From: an uncultured Dehalococcoidia bacterium
Lineage (GTDB): Bacteria > Chloroflexota > Dehalococcoidia > Lucifugimonadales > Lucifugimonadaceae
Assembly: GCA_951812795.1 (NCBI GenBank)
Contig: OX638325.1
Span: forward strand, 1,574,277-1,638,276
Direction: 5' to 3'
Length of the DNA stretch: 64,000 bases
The first letter of the stretch is position 1; each line of letters starts with the position of its first letter. The notes under the pieces were generated by a model. That model did not search any database. It saw nothing but the letters and a program-made list of their open reading frames with translations, and was not told the origin of the DNA. Below, piece after piece: positions 8,365 to 19,261 of the stretch. Position numbers and translations under genes: made by a program.

Positions 8365-8639
8365 GTTCGCGACTAATTGTCAACACCCTCGCGACTTCCA
8401 CGCGAGAAACTGTCAACTAACCGCGAGATTCCAATTCGCGAACACATCACTACCACTTTGGCAAATTAGTCCGTCAAGATTTCAACAACTTCTCGATACG
8501 TTGTCAACATCCCTACAACCCGAAATCAGAACCGATCTCCGTTCAGCGACTGGCGTCCGAAACAATACCTTGACGTTTTCAACGTGCTTGTTGTGATTGT
8601 TATCTAAACATTCAATCTAGAAGTACATCTTCTGTACAA
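8365..8639. other. Convergent intergenic region, AT-richer, with repeated 9-mer
   Basis: This 275-bp space separates the ends of the membrane protein gene and gyrB. No gene or T-tailed hairpin is evident. The 9-mer TTGTCAACA occurs twice (8377-8385 and 8501-8509), with a related CTGTCAACT at 8410-8418. Confidence 0.5.
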
Positions 8640-11201
<2,562 letters not shown>

Positions 11202-11295
11202 CTAGGAGGCGCCCTAGCACCAAACTCTCGCAGCGCTTGCCAAACAGTCTGCTCTGATTCACCAAGGCGTCGCCACACTCGTGATGGCGCGCGCT

Positions 11296-11311
11296 CGCGC
11301 GTATACGCGCG
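11296..11311. promoter_or_regulatory. 16-bp perfect palindrome upstream of gyrB
   Basis: CGCGCGTATACGCGCG is a perfect palindrome 113 bp upstream of the gyrB ATG, inside an alternating CG tract that continues on both sides. It could be an operator or a cruciform/Z-DNA-prone site responding to supercoiling; gyrase promoters are often supercoiling-sensitive. The rest of 11184-11521 shows no gene. Confidence 0.4.
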
Positions 11312-11497
11312 CGTAACTGTAAGGTGGCGTATTGATCGATAACATAATCCTATCAGCACAGCGCACGCATGTCTCGATTCTCGATGCAATCAAACCTGAA
11401 TCGAGCCGAATTTTCCCAACATCCGGGATTGCGCGTGTAATCGGCGGCTCAAACGCGCCGCCACCGAGGTTAGACACTGATGCAGGTTAGAGCGGAA

Positions 11498-11525
11498 TGC
11501 GTCGCCCTATATTGCGTCGCCCTAT
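11498..11525. repeat. 13-bp tandem repeat at MFS gene end
   Basis: TGCGTCGCCCTAT occurs at 11498-11510 and again at 11513-11525, with a 2-bp spacer. The second copy covers the stop codon of the MFS gene. Likely a slippage duplication. Confidence 0.7.
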
Positions 11526-13588
11526 GAGGCGGCGAGGCGTTCGTCGTCCTCTGCGACCAACTCACGCAATATGGCGTCCCACGCCTCTGCCTGCTCATAC
11601 ACCGGCAAGTCACTCATCGCCTCCACGACCGATTGTGCTGCTACCTGCACGGCTTCTTCTTCGGTGACTCCTAAGTCCGGAGCTGCCGCACGTGCCTGGC
11701 CGATAACCGCCTTAGGTATATCTACATCGGTGTAACCCGATTCGATCGTCCCTGCCACCGCACCTCTCGCCGCGCCCGCCAGAACCTCCAGGGGATCTCC
11801 CGCAACCTCGCTCGTCGCTGTTATCGCCGTCCTAATCGCAGCGTGAACCTGCCTCGTCGTCCCCGTGCCCGCATCAGCTATCGCCTTGACCGCTCCGTGC
11901 GTCACCCCGAACGCAATCTGCGCGCCCTGCGACCGTGCCCCTCGCACGCTCCTCGATGCTGATCTGACCGACACCCTCACATGGCGTCGCACATTCCTCA
12001 ACGTCTCGCCACCCGCGGTCGTGGCATCGATCAACGACTTCGTCGCAGCAGATATCTGATACGCCGTAACACCAAACGCGATGTCCAACCCGGACACCCT
12101 AGGCACGTACCGCATGCCAGCGATAGGGAACTGAGCAACGTAGCTCATCCCGCGGACCGAGTTGAGCGCTCGAAGATTCTCTCGCGTCTGCGTCTGCAAC
12201 TCGTCCAGCAGTGTCTCTGTGTCCGTTTCGCCCTCTTCTCGAATCCTCGCCAACAACGGGATCGTGATGAACCCCAGCAGGAACGCCACTGCGAACAAGA
12301 AGTCGAACCCGGTCAACGAGAACGCTGGGATGTCCGCCACTCGAGAAGGATCGATCCACTGCACCGCGATCCTGAAACTCCGTATCTCGAAGAAGTCCGC
12401 AAACGCACCGCCGATCAAAGGCGCAATCCCAGCACCAAGGTTCAACGCAAGCGATGCCGCCGCCATATACGACGTCGATTGGTCCACTGGCGACATCTTC
12501 AACCTCAGCGAAGTGACCGAGATATTCACCCCCGCAATCGCAACCCCCAACAAGAGGTGCAAGAAGACCAAGATCGGTATCGTTCCGCCGTGCCGGTCCG
12601 GGAGCGTCGTGAATGTCCAAGCGATGATCACCAAGAAGTACAGCGACGAAGATATAGACAGTATCACCTTGCTCCCGTAACGATCCGCCCAGTTTCCCCA
12701 CACCTGATAGAAGATGATGCTGCTCACCTGACTCAGGACTGCCAACCCGACGACCAGCGAAAGCGGGAACTCCAACCGCTCGAGCATGTACACCGCGAAA
12801 AACGGCACCGCTAGGTGAATCACGAAATACCACACGAACTGGTAGACGATGAACTTGCGGAACTCCAAATCCATGATCGGCCCCGCCAAAGTCCGCAGCA
12901 TGCCACCGACCGAATTCGTGCCAAGCGTCTTCATCCGAGGTTCGGGAATGCGAGCCATGAACCCAACCGATCCGAGACCGAGTATCAACGCCCCGAATAT
13001 GAACGCTATCGAATACCCGAATGCCTCTTCGCCCGGAGCTGCAAATCCCTTCCACCAGTCCACGAATATCGCCGCTCCGAGGCCAGTGATAATTGCCGCC
13101 ACCGTCGCGATCTTCATTCGTCGTCCGAAAATTTCTCCCGCATGGTCCACCGGAATGATGTCACGCAACCAACCGTTCCAACCCGTCACCACAAACGCCG
13201 TCGCAACGCCGCGAATTCCCACGAAGACCAGCAATAAAATCACCGCCCCCTGATGCGGAACATCGATGAACAGCGGTATCAGCGCGACCGGTAACCAAGT
13301 CAAATAAGCGATCGCATACGTCAAGATTACGATCGCCTTCCGCATCTGCAACCGCTCGATCACCACCACGGCGAGAATCTGCAGTGCCTGCGCGGCAAAC
13401 GGAATAGCCGTCAGGATGCCGATGTGGAAGTTCGAAGCGCCGATCAGCAGCGCGAAAGCCGAGATGAACCCACCCGACACAAACCCCTCAGCGCCCGCAG
13501 CAGCGAACACCTGTCTGTTCATCGCCGAGTAGCCACGCTCCCGGTCAGCATCCGTCAGACTGCCCTGCGGCTTGAGAAAATTCAGCAA
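11522..13588 (-). CDS. MFS transporter with long cytoplasmic C-terminal extension
   Basis: The 688-residue product has about 12 membrane segments in residues 25-445, in two six-helix halves joined by a loop near residue 220. The loop after helix 2 and the WGNWADRYGSK segment resemble MFS loop motifs. Residues 450-688 are soluble, rich in Ala, Arg and Thr, with amphipathic helices and a GAARGAVAGTIE segment, and have no recognised domain. MFS permeases are usually about 400 residues, so the tail is unusual. Substrate is unknown. The gene is co-directional with gyrB and with the two small-enzyme genes upstream. Confidence 0.8.
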   Translation of the reverse strand: MLNFLKPQGSLTDADRERGYSAMNRQVFAAAGAEGFVSGGFISAFALLIGASNFHIGILTAIPFAAQALQILAVVVIERLQMRKAIVILTYAIAYLTWLPVALIPLFIDVPHQGAVILLLVFVGIRGVATAFVVTGWNGWLRDIIPVDHAGEIFGRRMKIATVAAIITGLGAAIFVDWWKGFAAPGEEAFGYSIAFIFGALILGLGSVGFMARIPEPRMKTLGTNSVGGMLRTLAGPIMDLEFRKFIVYQFVWYFVIHLAVPFFAVYMLERLEFPLSLVVGLAVLSQVSSIIFYQVWGNWADRYGSKVILSISSSLYFLVIIAWTFTTLPDRHGGTIPILVFLHLLLGVAIAGVNISVTSLRLKMSPVDQSTSYMAAASLALNLGAGIAPLIGGAFADFFEIRSFRIAVQWIDPSRVADIPAFSLTGFDFLFAVAFLLGFITIPLLARIREEGETDTETLLDELQTQTRENLRALNSVRGMSYVAQFPIAGMRYVPRVSGLDIAFGVTAYQISAATKSLIDATTAGGETLRNVRRHVRVSVRSASRSVRGARSQGAQIAFGVTHGAVKAIADAGTGTTRQVHAAIRTAITATSEVAGDPLEVLAGAARGAVAGTIESGYTDVDIPKAVIGQARAAAPDLGVTEEEAVQVAAQSVVEAMSDLPVYEQAEAWDAILRELVAEDDERLAAS

Positions 13589-13738
13589 TCTCTAGTAACT
13601 CCACCCAGAAGAGACGATCAGGTGCAGTTACTTGATTCTAAAAATCCTGTGCGAATTAAACGTCGTTCCCAACAACGAAAATGTCAGTCGAGAACGTCAC
13701 CCTCGACTAACCCGGGGCCCAAATACTCAAAGACCCGA

Positions 13739-14011
13739 CTATTCAAACGCCGCCGGATCGACCACCGCGCCCTTGCCAAGCGCTGTGTTGATCAACTCCA
13801 CGAGCCTTTTCGCCGACTCCGGGGTGAGCTCTACCGCGATCCGCGGACCGAGCTTCTGCGACGAATCCACGAAATCGATGTTCAGCGCATGCTCCAGAGT
13901 CATTTCAGACGGATGGTCATACGACACCGTCACCTGATTCACCTGCATCCAACCCGGCGTTCCCTTGCCGCAACCTGTAACCGCCGTCTTTTCAGCAATC
14001 ATCGTGCACAT
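13739..14011 (-). CDS. Small conserved protein (DUF6295-like)
   Basis: The 90-residue product starts MCTMIAEKTAVTGCGKG and contains the segment ALNIDFVDSSQKLGPRIAVEL. This resembles a small family of unknown function often found with hydrolases in Actinobacteria (DUF6295 from memory; not verified). The frame is open further upstream, but the ATG at 14011 is preceded by GGGGAGAA at a proper distance and starts the conserved part. It lies 46 bp downstream of the dienelactone-hydrolase-like gene, so they are likely co-expressed. Two Cys and a Gly-rich turn are visible; no catalytic motif. Confidence 0.7.
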   Translation of the reverse strand: MCTMIAEKTAVTGCGKGTPGWMQVNQVTVSYDHPSEMTLEHALNIDFVDSSQKLGPRIAVELTPESAKRLVELINTALGKGAVVDPAAFE

Positions 14012-14057
14012 ATTCTGTTCTCCCCTAAATTGTTGGACCAAGATGTCGGACCAAACC

Positions 14058-14813
14058 TTATCCGAGATGTTTGGGCAGAAACTCGAAAATCTTCTGCCAA
14101 CCGTCCACCGCCTGCTCTTGGCGGTAGGGCGCCCGGTCGTAGTAGAAGAAACCGTGACCCGCACCCGCATACATGTGAAACTCGTACGATTTCCCATGCT
14201 CCTTCAGCGCCGCCTCATGGATCGCCACCTGTTCGGGCGACGGACTCTGGTCATCCTCACCGAACAAACCGAGAACTGGACATGAAAGATCAGCCGTGTA
14301 ATCGATCGGAGCTACAGGACTGTTTGCCGTCAACTCAGAATCATCCATCACAACTCGTCCGCCCCAGCAATCAACGACCGCGTCGAACCCTTCGACTCTC
14401 GAGGCCGCCAACATCACGTGCCGTCCGCCAGAGCAGGTCCCGAACGCACCGACCTTCCCATTCGAACTCGGCAATGACCTCAAAAAGCGCATCGAAGCCG
14501 CAAGATCGCCGACCGCCTGGTCATCAGGTATCCCGCCCTCAGAACGCGCTTGGGCCGCAACATCCTCCGGTGAAGCATGACCGATCCGGTGATTCAAGTC
14601 CGGCGAAATCGTCGCATACCCATGATGCGCAAACTTCCGCGCACACTCCCGATACCACTCGTCCCAACCCGGCATGTGATGCGCTAAAACCATCCCCGGA
14701 TGCGGCCCGGGACCTAGCGGACGCGCAAAATACGCATTGATAGCGGCACCGTCATCAGTCCGAACGGTGACCGTCTCCGCAATCATCCCCTCATACATAT
14801 CCGTCGTATACAC
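14058..14813 (-). CDS. Dienelactone hydrolase family protein
   Basis: The product is an alpha/beta hydrolase of the dienelactone hydrolase family. The nucleophile elbow GTCSGGR carries Cys, as in DLH, and GEDD and GAGHGFF supply the expected Asp and His of the triad. The N-terminal RPLGPGPHPGMVLAHH segment is typical. DLH-type enzymes open lactone rings or cleave activated esters in aromatic or organic-acid breakdown; the substrate here is unknown. A GTG start at 14813 has GGAGG (14820-14824) 6 nt away and is preferred over the in-frame ATG at 14834, which lies upstream of that site. Confidence 0.85.
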   Translation of the reverse strand: MYTTDMYEGMIAETVTVRTDDGAAINAYFARPLGPGPHPGMVLAHHMPGWDEWYRECARKFAHHGYATISPDLNHRIGHASPEDVAAQARSEGGIPDDQAVGDLAASMRFLRSLPSSNGKVGAFGTCSGGRHVMLAASRVEGFDAVVDCWGGRVVMDDSELTANSPVAPIDYTADLSCPVLGLFGEDDQSPSPEQVAIHEAALKEHGKSYEFHMYAGAGHGFFYYDRAPYRQEQAVDGWQKIFEFLPKHLG

Positions 14814-14925
14814 GAAAAACCTCCATTCATTCAACTCCGGCGCAACGCCTTCGATAATACGCCAAACTACCGGGCCTCAGGCGAAAGCCGGAATCGAGAG
14901 GAGCAGGGCGGGAAGCCAGCACCCC

Positions 14926-15054
14926 AAAACATTCCTCCTCCTTCAGATGAGGCTCGAAACACCCTCCCTCCTTCGGGAGGGGCTCAAATCATTCCCCTCC
15001 TTCGGGAGGGGCTCAAAACATTCCCCCTCCTTCGGGAGGGGGTTAGGGTGAGGT
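14926..15054. repeat. Tandem palindromic repeat array (family A)
   Basis: About four units of roughly 30 bp, each built on CTCCTTCGGGAGG hairpins joined by GGCTCAAA(A/T)CATTC, end in GGTTAGGGTGAGG. Unit 1 has diverged (CTCCTTCAGATGAGG). The final tail matches the GGGCTAGGGTGAGGG end of a single copy at 40989-41029. It fills the space before the CoA-transferase promoter. Confidence 0.75.
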
Positions 15055-15134
15055 CAACTCGGCACCTCGCACTCACGCCCCCATCTCCAAAACCACATCC
15101 CTCACCACACATTCAGTGTTATATTCGCATCATC

Positions 15135-16439
15135 ATGACTGAGAACGTATCCCAAAACGGAGCCGACGAAAGCGGCACCTACCAAAAAGGACCGCTCGAA
15201 GGAATCAAAGTCATCGAGTTCGGCAACTTCGTCGCCGGCCCATTCGCCGGACAGATCCTCGCCGACATGGGCGCCGAAGTCATCAAGATCGAACCCCCGA
15301 ACGGCGACCCATGGCGAGCCACACAGCCATTCGCGCCCGGCGAAAGTCGCACCTTCCTGCCCCTCAACCGCGGCGTCAAGAGTGTCACGTTGAACCTGAA
15401 GGACGACAAAGGCCAAAAAGCCCTCGCGAAGATCGTCAAGATGTCCGACGGCGTCATCTCGAACAACCGGCCCGACACCGCCAAAGCCCTCGGCATCGAC
15501 TACGACTCCCTCTCGGCCATAAACCCCGCCATCATCTACGTCGACATCACCGCGTACGGAATGAAAGGCCCCCTCGGGGGCGCGCCCGGCTTTGACCTCG
15601 TGATGCAAGGATTCACCGGAGCCGTCACCTCCGAAGGCAAGATCAACCCTGGTGGTCAGCCCGAGGTCGTCTGGTCATCCTCCTACATCGACCTCTCATC
15701 CGCCTACTGTGCCGCCGCGGGCATTCTTGCCGGGATCATCGGACGTGGCGACGGCGGCAAAGGACAAAAGGTCGAGACAAGCCTCATGATGAACGCACTG
15801 GCCATGCAGTGCATGAGGCTCATCCATATGCTCGACGCGCCGACACCATCCATGACTTGGTATCAAGAGCGATACCCGAAACTAGTCGCCGAGGGCAAGA
15901 ATTACCAAGAGATCCAGCACGATTACCAATCCGTCGTCCGCCCTGCGATCTACCGTTGCTACTACCGCGCCTACCGTACTAAAGACGGAGGCATGTGCCT
16001 CGGCACCCTCGACTGGGCCGCACGAGCACGATTGTTGAATCATCTGAACCTCGAAGACCCCCGAGTCACCGACCCCGACTACGACATCAACACCCCCGAG
16101 GCCGAACAACTCGCAGAAGACATGGTCAAAACCTTCGAAGACATCTTCGATTCCAAGACCACTGCCGAATGGGTTGAAGAATTAAACGCCAAAGATATCC
16201 CCTGCGGCCCCATCCGCTTCAACGAAGACCTCGTCTGGGACGAACAAGCCGTCGCCAACAACTACATCATCGAACTCGAACACCACACCGGCCACCGCTA
16301 CCGCACCTCCGGCCCCATCCTAAACTTCACCGCCGGCATGCCCGAAATGAAGGCGTCGCCAGCCCTGGGCCAACACAACCGGGAAATCCTCAAAGAAGCC
16401 GGCCTAACCGAGGAAGAGATCTCTGCGGTTGTCGGATAA
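15135..16439 (+). CDS. Family III CoA-transferase (CaiB/BaiF/formyl-CoA transferase type)
   Basis: The 434-residue protein begins LEGIKVIEFGNFVAGPFAGQILADMGAEVIKIE (quoted in pieces: VIEFGNFVAGPFAGQ, LADMGAEVIKIE), the CoA-binding start of this family. The catalytic Asp lies in GFDLVMQG and the small C-terminal domain is complete (CGPIRFNEDL). These enzymes move CoA between acyl-CoA and free carboxylates. The ATG at 15135 is chosen because upstream codons are repeat-derived and Pro-rich; TATATT (15120-15125) lies just before it, so the mRNA leader is very short. Donor and acceptor acids are unknown. Confidence 0.9.
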   Translation: MTENVSQNGADESGTYQKGPLEGIKVIEFGNFVAGPFAGQILADMGAEVIKIEPPNGDPWRATQPFAPGESRTFLPLNRGVKSVTLNLKDDKGQKALAKIVKMSDGVISNNRPDTAKALGIDYDSLSAINPAIIYVDITAYGMKGPLGGAPGFDLVMQGFTGAVTSEGKINPGGQPEVVWSSSYIDLSSAYCAAAGILAGIIGRGDGGKGQKVETSLMMNALAMQCMRLIHMLDAPTPSMTWYQERYPKLVAEGKNYQEIQHDYQSVVRPAIYRCYYRAYRTKDGGMCLGTLDWAARARLLNHLNLEDPRVTDPDYDINTPEAEQLAEDMVKTFEDIFDSKTTAEWVEELNAKDIPCGPIRFNEDLVWDEQAVANNYIIELEHHTGHRYRTSGPILNFTAGMPEMKASPALGQHNREILKEAGLTEEEISAVVG

Positions 16440-16625
16440 ACGCGGCTGAGCAACCGCGCCAATTCTTCGTTTCTGACAGCGTGTTCCGGATTCGTTCGGG
16501 AAACACACTACCGCGGTCGACGACTGAGTCGGTTCAACAGAATCGCCGCGCTCGCTTCGCCACCGACGCCAACTCCCTCGGCTTTACAACCTCTCGTTGC
16601 GAAAATTCCGAATCAGTCTATCCTA

Positions 16626-17999
16626 GTGCTAAACGCCAACCAATCTAACTTGACCTCAACGACCACACCTCTCGCCGACCAGCCGAGGCTTTCAATCGCG
16701 GACCCGCAAGCGTCCCAGCCGATCTCGAACAGTCGCAAGAACGCACTCCTTCCCGGAGATACCGCGGCCCACGACTGGTACCGCTTCGTTCTGTCTTTTC
16801 CTCCTCATCTGGTGCGTGAATACGTTGACCGGTTGGGCGTTACGACAGATGAAGTAATGCTCGACCCGTTCTGCGGAACTGGCACAACGTTGGTCGAGTG
16901 CAAAAAACTGGGAATCCCAAGCATCGGTGTAGAAGCGTTGCCGAGTTCGGCGTTCGTCTCCAACACCAAACTGGAATGGTCAACCGACGGCGACGCGTTG
17001 ATGGATAGTGCGAGTCGCATTGCGTCGGACGTTCAGCGAGGGCTTGTGAACGAAGGGATCGCGGATGAGCCCTCCAACGAAGGTGTCGATCTCTTCGAAT
17101 TACGGCAATTGCCGTCCGACGCAGCGAAGTTAATGTTCAAAGATGCCATCAGCCCTTTGCCGCTGCACAAAACGCTCGTGTTGCGCGATGAATTGGAGCG
17201 TCAATGGTCCGAGGAGTATTCGAATCATCAGATGTTGGCATTGGCATCGGCATTGGTAGGCGATATCTCGAATCTCAAATTCGGCCCAGAGGTAGGCCTG
17301 GGCAAGGTGAAACAGGACGCCGCGGTGGTGTCTGCTTGGCTGGATCGCGTCGCAAAGATTGCGTCGGATTTGAACGTGTTGCCTGACTCCGAAGTGGCAG
17401 CCAAGGTCAAGTGCGGCGATTCCAGGCAAATCAATGAGGTTTTACCTCCTAAATCCGTCGATGCCGTCATTACTTCGCCGCCTTACCCGAACGAAAAGGA
17501 CTATACGCGAACGGTCCGCATCGAATCCGTGATTCTAGGTTTCTTCGAAGACCGAATGGCTCTCAGATCGACAAAAAAGCAGCTCCTCCGTTCGAACTCA
17601 AGAACCGTCTACAAGGACGATGCGGACGACGATTGGTTGCCCGCGAATTCACCGGTTCTCGAACTCGCTAACCGCATTGAAAACCGCCGAATCGAGCTTG
17701 GCAAAACATCCGGCTTCGAAAAACAATACGCGAACGTCGTAAGGTTGTATTTCGGAGGAATGGCCCGCCACCTTAAATCGCTGACCTCTGTTTTGAAACC
17801 CGGTGCCAGACTCGCCTACGTCGTCGGCGATCAAGCATCGTTCTTCCGGATCATGATCCGAACTGGCCAACTCTTGGCACAGATCGCAGAAGAATGCGGC
17901 TATTCCGTCGAGGGGATTGATCTATTCCGCACCCGACTCGCTACAGCAACTCGAGAGCAGTTGAGAGAAGAAGTCCTGCTGTTGAGATGGCCAGGATGA
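16626..17999 (+). CDS. DNA methyltransferase (N4/N6 amino type) of a type II R-M system
   Basis: The 457-residue product has the SAM-binding motif DPFCGTGTT (80-88) and the catalytic motif TSPPY (283-287), typical of N4-cytosine or N6-adenine methylases. The order is motif I before motif IV with about 200 residues between, the reverse of the common beta-class order. The middle region may hold target recognition. A GTG at 16626 begins the frame; residues before about 35 are poorly ordered, so the true start could be internal. It overlaps the nuclease gene that follows, which defines a two-gene restriction-modification unit. Confidence 0.87.
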   Translation: MLNANQSNLTSTTTPLADQPRLSIADPQASQPISNSRKNALLPGDTAAHDWYRFVLSFPPHLVREYVDRLGVTTDEVMLDPFCGTGTTLVECKKLGIPSIGVEALPSSAFVSNTKLEWSTDGDALMDSASRIASDVQRGLVNEGIADEPSNEGVDLFELRQLPSDAAKLMFKDAISPLPLHKTLVLRDELERQWSEEYSNHQMLALASALVGDISNLKFGPEVGLGKVKQDAAVVSAWLDRVAKIASDLNVLPDSEVAAKVKCGDSRQINEVLPPKSVDAVITSPPYPNEKDYTRTVRIESVILGFFEDRMALRSTKKQLLRSNSRTVYKDDADDDWLPANSPVLELANRIENRRIELGKTSGFEKQYANVVRLYFGGMARHLKSLTSVLKPGARLAYVVGDQASFFRIMIRTGQLLAQIAEECGYSVEGIDLFRTRLATATREQLREEVLLLRWPG

Positions 18000-18784
18000 C
18001 AACCAGCGGAAACGCATACTCGGAAATCATCGAGGAGATATTCAGCTCCAAATATCGCCCCGGTGACACTTCAGTGCCATTCGAACGGCGTGAAATCGAA
18101 GAGACCGCGCGTCGTCTCAACATCAATGTCCCGAGGAATCTTGGCGACCTCGTCTATTCGATCCGATATCGGATGGCATTGCCCGATTCGATCGTCAATA
18201 CCGCCGCACCAGATCGCGAGTGGGCAATCCTACCCGCCGGAAGATCGGTCTACGAGTTTCGACAGGTCAGGTTCAGCGAAATCAAACCGAACGACCAACT
18301 GGCCCGCACCGAGATACCCGATACAACGCCCGGGGCGATTTCGCTCTACGCATTGAGCGACGAGCAAGCAATACTTGCCACGGTCCGATACAACCGACTA
18401 ATCGACGTGTTCACCAGTTTGACGTACTACTCGTTGCAGAACCACCTACGAACGTCGATCCCAGTCTGGAATCCGATAAATCAACGGCACGAATCGACAC
18501 AGGTTGAAACCGACGAATTGTACGTTGGTTTGGACAAAAACGGGCAACATTACGCGATTCCAGTGGAAGCCAAAAGCGGCAGCGATTCCCTGAACATCGT
18601 TCAGATTTGGCAAAACGCACAGGTATGCCGCTCCAAATTGGAGGGATTGCCGATACGATGCGTGGCGATACAGGCGATTTCCGATTCCATATTGGCTTTG
18701 ATCGAGCTTGAGGCACGTGATATCGAAAACATCGCCATCGTCGAAGAGAAGCACTATCAGCTAGTCGTTCCGGACAACGATTAA
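17987..18784 (+). CDS. Type II restriction endonuclease (PD-(D/E)XK)
   Basis: The 265-residue product follows the methylase with a 13-bp overlap; an alternative ATG at 17996 overlaps the methylase stop as ATGA. A PD-(D/E)XK-like site is visible: D176 in ETDELYVGLD and E194-A-K196 in IPVEAKSG, the spacing expected for the core. The N-terminal 100 residues look helical and may bind DNA. No specificity can be predicted. The assignment rests on the catalytic pattern plus methylase adjacency. Confidence 0.75.
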   Translation: MARMTTSGNAYSEIIEEIFSSKYRPGDTSVPFERREIEETARRLNINVPRNLGDLVYSIRYRMALPDSIVNTAAPDREWAILPAGRSVYEFRQVRFSEIKPNDQLARTEIPDTTPGAISLYALSDEQAILATVRYNRLIDVFTSLTYYSLQNHLRTSIPVWNPINQRHESTQVETDELYVGLDKNGQHYAIPVEAKSGSDSLNIVQIWQNAQVCRSKLEGLPIRCVAIQAISDSILALIELEARDIENIAIVEEKHYQLVVPDND

Positions 18785-18802
18785 CGTAGCCCCAAGCCGA
18801 AA

Positions 18803-19261
18803 ATGCCCCAAATCTACCTAGCAACCCCCATCACCAGCGTCCCCGAAGCGCGGCGCCAAACTATCGTCCGCTGGTGCCACTGGTACATCCAAAACCATCT
18901 CCCCGATAGAGAAGTCTTCTGCCCGGCCATCGAATACGACCAACGCTGGGCGAATGGCCCGCGTCAGACCGAAGCGGACCTCCTCGCCATCCGAGACCGC
19001 AGCTGGCAAATGCTCGACGACAGCGACGAACTCCACGTCCTCCACCCCGACCTCTCGACCAACGCCGCAATTGAATTTGGATACGCAATGGGACGAAAAC
19101 TCGAGAAAATCGTCGTCATCTCCTTCGCCGAGTGGCGCGGAAAATCGCTTAGAGATTACACCCTCAAACTGTTAATGCACAATCCCGACGTCCATTTCGT
19201 CTCATACTCCCTTGATGAACTCGGATTGGCATCGCCGGACGCCGCCAAATCTTACCGATAA
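18803..19261 (+). CDS. Nucleoside 2-deoxyribosyltransferase-like protein
   Basis: The 152-residue product begins QIYLATPIT and carries the segment STNAAIEFGYAMG (85-97), in which E91 matches the nucleophile of nucleoside deoxyribosyltransferases. DSDELHVL precedes it as in that fold. Homologues either swap bases on deoxynucleosides or act as sugar-base hydrolases, and related TIR-like folds occur in defence proteins. It sits 18 bp after the restriction nuclease gene on the same strand, which suggests a link to that unit but does not prove one. Its end overlaps the convergent enolase-family gene by 10 bp. Confidence 0.7.
   Translation: MPQIYLATPITSVPEARRQTIVRWCHWYIQNHLPDREVFCPAIEYDQRWANGPRQTEADLLAIRDRSWQMLDDSDELHVLHPDLSTNAAIEFGYAMGRKLEKIVVISFAEWRGKSLRDYTLKLLMHNPDVHFVSYSLDELGLASPDAAKSYR

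Noticed and set aside
13424-14740. 438-codon plus-strand frame
   Set aside because: It lies antisense to the DLH-like gene and neighbours and is Arg/Ser/Pro/His-rich, a shadow frame.
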